The translations under genes were made by a program, and so were the position numbers. Positions 5,666 to 7,840 of a stretch of DNA of 7,840 bases are shown here, in pieces; position 1 is the stretch's first letter; each line of letters opens with the position of its first letter. The stretch covers positions 1 through 7,840 of the forward strand of contig CAYRHS010000147.1 of NCBI GenBank assembly GCA_964424125.1. The letters run 5' to 3'. The notes under the pieces are model-generated. The model searched no databases, was not told where the DNA came from, and worked only from the letters and a program-made list of their open reading frames with translations. This DNA comes from CAYRHS01 sp964424125 (GTDB lineage Bacteria; Actinomycetota; Acidimicrobiia; IMCC26256; JAOSJL01).

Positions 5666-6603
5666 GCTCCCGGCTCCGTACGAGCCTGCGCCGCGAGCCA
5701 GTCCACGACCTCGTCCCGCAGCTGGGGCGGCTCGAGCACCTCGACCCGGTCGAGGTACCCGAGGACGAACGAGCGGAACGCAGCCCGGTCGGAGACCGCC
5801 ACCGTGAACGTCGCCGAGCCGTCGGGGTGACGTTCAACCGGTTCACTCCCGAGATTGCGCGCCAGGTCGGCGGCGACCACCGGATCGGCGACGATCCGGG
5901 CGGTCATCGGCTCGTCCTCTCCGAACTGCCAGGGTTCGTCCCGCAACATGGCGGCCGGGTCGGATTCGGGAGGCGGTGTGAACGAGCCGGCCTCGCCGAC
6001 CTCGATCGGCGGCTCCACCCGATCGACCCGGAAGGCGCGCGCGCTTCCCCGGTCGTGATCATGGCCGACGACGTACCAGCGCCCGTTCCGGAACAGCAGC
6101 CCGTAGGGGTCGAGACGACGACGCTCGCCCCGGTAGCCGAACTCCACCGAGGATCGGACGCGGTAGGCGTCGAAGAGGTCGGGCAGCGCGGGCACGAAGG
6201 GCAGGGCGGCCAGGCGGCGGGCGGGATCGCCTTCGCGGCCCCCGAGCTTCCAGAGCGCCTCGGCGCCCTCACCTCCCTCGAGATGGACCGCAGTGACCGC
6301 GACGTGCAGGGCGGCTCGCTCCGCGTCCGTCAGCTCGAGCTCCGCGAGGTAGTACTCGTCGGCCGGGATCCGGTAGCCGACCTCGCTCCCCAGGGGGTCC
6401 AGACGCTCGAGCTCGACCGGCACGCCCAGGCCGCGCAGCGTGTCCTTGTCTCGTTCGAACTGTCGTCGTGCCGCCTCGTGGCCGCCCGGATAACCGGGGA
6501 CGACCTCCACGAGCTCCTCGAGCGTCAACGGGGTGCGGTGCTCGAGGAGGATGGCGACGAGGTTCGTGAGGCGCTCCAGCCGCTGCGAGGTGGTCGCCAT
6601 CAC
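5662..6603 (-). CDS. pafB: WYL-domain transcriptional regulator PafB
   Basis: This 313-residue regulator pairs with PafC. Domains: N-terminal helix-turn-helix (about 7-80, with LTLEELVEVVPGYPGGHEAAR and the conserved FERDKDTLRGLG, 49-60), a helical linker, the WYL domain (about 138-200) with NGRWYVVGHD (173-182; motif reads W176-Y177-V178) and AFRVDRV (190-196), and a C-terminal WCX-like domain (about 233-306). Two adjacent starts are possible: GTG at 6603, directly after the DUF3866 stop, or ATG at 6600. They differ by one residue, and ATG may be the one used. The gene ends in the GTGA overlap with pafC. The family responds to DNA damage, probably by sensing single-stranded DNA through the WYL domains; that part is family knowledge, not seen here. 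Confidence 0.93.
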   Translation of the reverse strand: MMATTSQRLERLTNLVAILLEHRTPLTLEELVEVVPGYPGGHEAARRQFERDKDTLRGLGVPVELERLDPLGSEVGYRIPADEYYLAELELTDAERAALHVAVTAVHLEGGEGAEALWKLGGREGDPARRLAALPFVPALPDLFDAYRVRSSVEFGYRGERRRLDPYGLLFRNGRWYVVGHDHDRGSARAFRVDRVEPPIEVGEAGSFTPPPESDPAAMLRDEPWQFGEDEPMTARIVADPVVAADLARNLGSEPVERHPDGSATFTVAVSDRAAFRSFVLGYLDRVEVLEPPQLRDEVVDWLAAQARTEPGA

Positions 6604-7701
6604 TCACCCGGGCCGTGGTGCTTCGCTGCCCGCGCCCTCACCTGGGATCCGCTGCACCGCGAGGGCGCCGGCCGCACCGGCGGCCGCGAACATGACGGGA
6701 TCCTCGGCAGCCGGGCGCCCCATCGAGACGACGGAGAGATCGTGGCGGTCGAAGAGGGCGAGGACGTCGGGCGGCTCGACGCCCACGACGGTGTGCCGCT
6801 CGGAGAGACCATCGGCCTCGAGATCCTGGAGGATCCGCTGCTCCTCGGCTCCGCCGACGCGAGGAACGGGCACGAGCACGCGTTCCCGACAAGCGAGACG
6901 CAATGCGGTTCGGGAGTGGTGGGACACGCCGAAGTGCCGCTCGCGGGGATCGGCGAACGACACGCGCAGGCACGCGATGGGGACGCCGGTCAGCGCCACC
7001 GTCGCGTTCAGCACCTCCCCGACCTCCAACCCGGAGAAGCCGAGGCGGGTCGCGGTACCGACGATTCCGGGGCCCATCGCCACGATGGTCACGTCTGCCC
7101 GAGCGACGTGACGAGCCACTGCCAGCGCCGAGAAGACGGACACCGCCTCGTGATCCCCGCCGAACGCGTGGCCGCAGGTCACGGTCGCGTCGATGAGGCC
7201 GCGGTCGTGGAGCGTCGCGACCAGGTCGGAGAGCGCCAGTGGGAGGGCGCCGCCATCGGTCATGACGTAGGCGATCCGCGCGGAGGGGCATCGTTCCCGC
7301 ACGGCGACCGCGATCGCCGGCACCTGGCTGTGCAGCGCGGCCGCGACGACCGGCATGCCCTCGATCGACTCGACCTCCGCGAGCCTCGCGACGTGCTCCT
7401 CGGTGCTGCCGACGTCGGCCTGGAGGCTCGTGTAGCGAGCTTTGAGGATGTGGCCCGCGCCGCGCTCGACGAACGACTCCCGGGCGAGGTTCCAGTGCAC
7501 GACGTGCCAACCACCCGTGCCCAGGCCGAGGTCGACCGCGGTGGTGTTCACGATGACGCGGTCGCCGAGGGCGACGTCCCCAGTGAGCTGGGTGAGGACG
7601 TACGCGCGTTCGGGGCCATGCCCCAGGTCGACCTCGACTCGTTGGAGGCCCGGTCGCTCCTCGAGCAGGCGCACGACCTTTCCGGCGTGGAACGAGGGCA
7701 T
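6604..7701 (-). CDS. DUF3866 family protein
   Basis: This 365-residue protein is of unknown function; I recognise it as DUF3866 from its motif pattern. Seen: an N-terminal beta-rich part with NTTAVDLGLGTGGWHVVHW (52-70), MTDGGALP (147-154), TCGHAFGGDHEAV (175-187), a Gly-rich MGPGIVGTATRLGFSGLE (209-226) and HFGVSHHSRTAL (256-267). Several His, Asp and Gly residues cluster in conserved-looking loops, which suggests an enzyme or nucleotide-like ligand, but no reaction is known to me. There is no signal peptide and no clear membrane helix; residues 338-350 are only an Ala/Gly-rich stretch. It lies 22 bases after pafA with no visible ribosome-binding site, and its TGA directly abuts the pafB GTG, so it is almost surely cotranscribed with the PafBC regulators. 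Confidence 0.88.
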   Translation of the reverse strand: MPSFHAGKVVRLLEERPGLQRVEVDLGHGPERAYVLTQLTGDVALGDRVIVNTTAVDLGLGTGGWHVVHWNLARESFVERGAGHILKARYTSLQADVGSTEEHVARLAEVESIEGMPVVAAALHSQVPAIAVAVRERCPSARIAYVMTDGGALPLALSDLVATLHDRGLIDATVTCGHAFGGDHEAVSVFSALAVARHVARADVTIVAMGPGIVGTATRLGFSGLEVGEVLNATVALTGVPIACLRVSFADPRERHFGVSHHSRTALRLACRERVLVPVPRVGGAEEQRILQDLEADGLSERHTVVGVEPPDVLALFDRHDLSVVSMGRPAAEDPVMFAAAGAAGALAVQRIPGEGAGSEAPRPG

Positions 7702-7723
7702 GGTCGGGAAGGCTAGGTGCTGA

Positions 7724-7840
7724 TCAGAGCGAAGCGATGAGGCGTTCGACGCGGTCGTCGTGGGCCTTGAACGGGTCCTTGCACAGGACTGTGCGTTGAG
7801 CCTGGTCGTTCAGCTTCAGGTGCACCCAGTCGACGGTGTA
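7724..7840 (-). CDS. pafA: PafA, Pup--protein ligase, C-terminal end (runs off right edge)
   Basis: Only the last 38 codons lie in the window. The sequence WVHLKLNDQAQRTVLCKDPF (residues 5-24 of the visible part) and the end RVERLIASL match the C-terminal domain of PafA, which attaches the small protein Pup to target lysines and so marks proteins for the actinobacterial proteasome. The related depupylase Dop has a different C-terminus, and the WYL genes that follow support PafA. The catalytic glutamine-synthetase-like domain is outside the window. The identification rests on a short but very characteristic segment. Confidence 0.9.
   Translation of the reverse strand, partial: YTVDWVHLKLNDQAQRTVLCKDPFKAHDDRVERLIASL

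Noticed and set aside
5488..7716. A plus-strand frame open for 742 codons, antisense to pafC, pafB and DUF3866
   Set aside because: It is rich in Arg, Gly, His and Asp with no domain or membrane pattern and mirrors conserved minus-strand genes. Such long antisense frames are expected in very GC-rich DNA.
1..7840. CRISPR array, insertion sequence, tRNA, rRNA or defence genes
   Set aside because: No spaced direct repeats, transposase motifs, terminal inverted repeats, tRNA-like folds or known defence domains were seen on either strand.

Overview
The window looks like chromosomal DNA from a high-GC actinobacterium, possibly of the class Acidimicrobiia or a relative. The GC content is very high, and GTG is the chosen start of six of the ten genes whose 5' end lies in the window. 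The gene content is the Pup-proteasome accessory genes next to Tat export genes and helY. The class is inferred from gene order and was not tested. No mobile element, CRISPR array, tRNA, rRNA or defence island is visible.

Layout, right to left, because almost everything reads on the minus strand. At the right edge is the last 38 residues of PafA, the Pup ligase. It is followed 22 bases later by a DUF3866 protein (7701-6604), then two WYL-domain regulators, PafB (6603-5662) and PafC (5665-4727), then a type I signal peptidase LepB (4696-4043). These genes abut or overlap and look like one transcription unit. A single plus-strand gene for a glycerophosphodiester phosphodiesterase (3324-4046) converges on lepB; the two share a CTAG in which both stop codons lie.

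A divergent region of about 156 bases (3168-3323) separates that gene from a second minus-strand group. This group holds a small zinc-ribbon protein (3167-2826), a 54-residue single-membrane-segment protein (2816-2652), a 118-base gap with a hairpin and a possible promoter, tatA (2533-2210), tatC (2204-1473), a 90-residue membrane protein overlapping tatC by ATGA (1476-1204), and the first 398 residues of the helicase HelY (1195 to beyond the left edge). The 54- and 90-residue proteins and HelY were assembled by hand from the reverse strand.

In many actinobacteria the order is pafA-pafB-pafC-tatA-tatC-helY. Here the backbone is kept but has extra genes: DUF3866 between pafA and pafB, and lepB, the phosphodiesterase, the zinc-ribbon gene and the 54-residue gene between pafC and tatA. 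The genes fall into three themes: protein tagging and the PafBC DNA-damage response; export across the membrane (TatA, TatC, LepB); and RNA/DNA helicase work (HelY). I see no clearly new multi-gene system. The best leads are the uncharacterised passengers: DUF3866 inside the Pup/PafBC unit, and the 90-residue protein beside tatC, which carries a twin-arginine-like motif.
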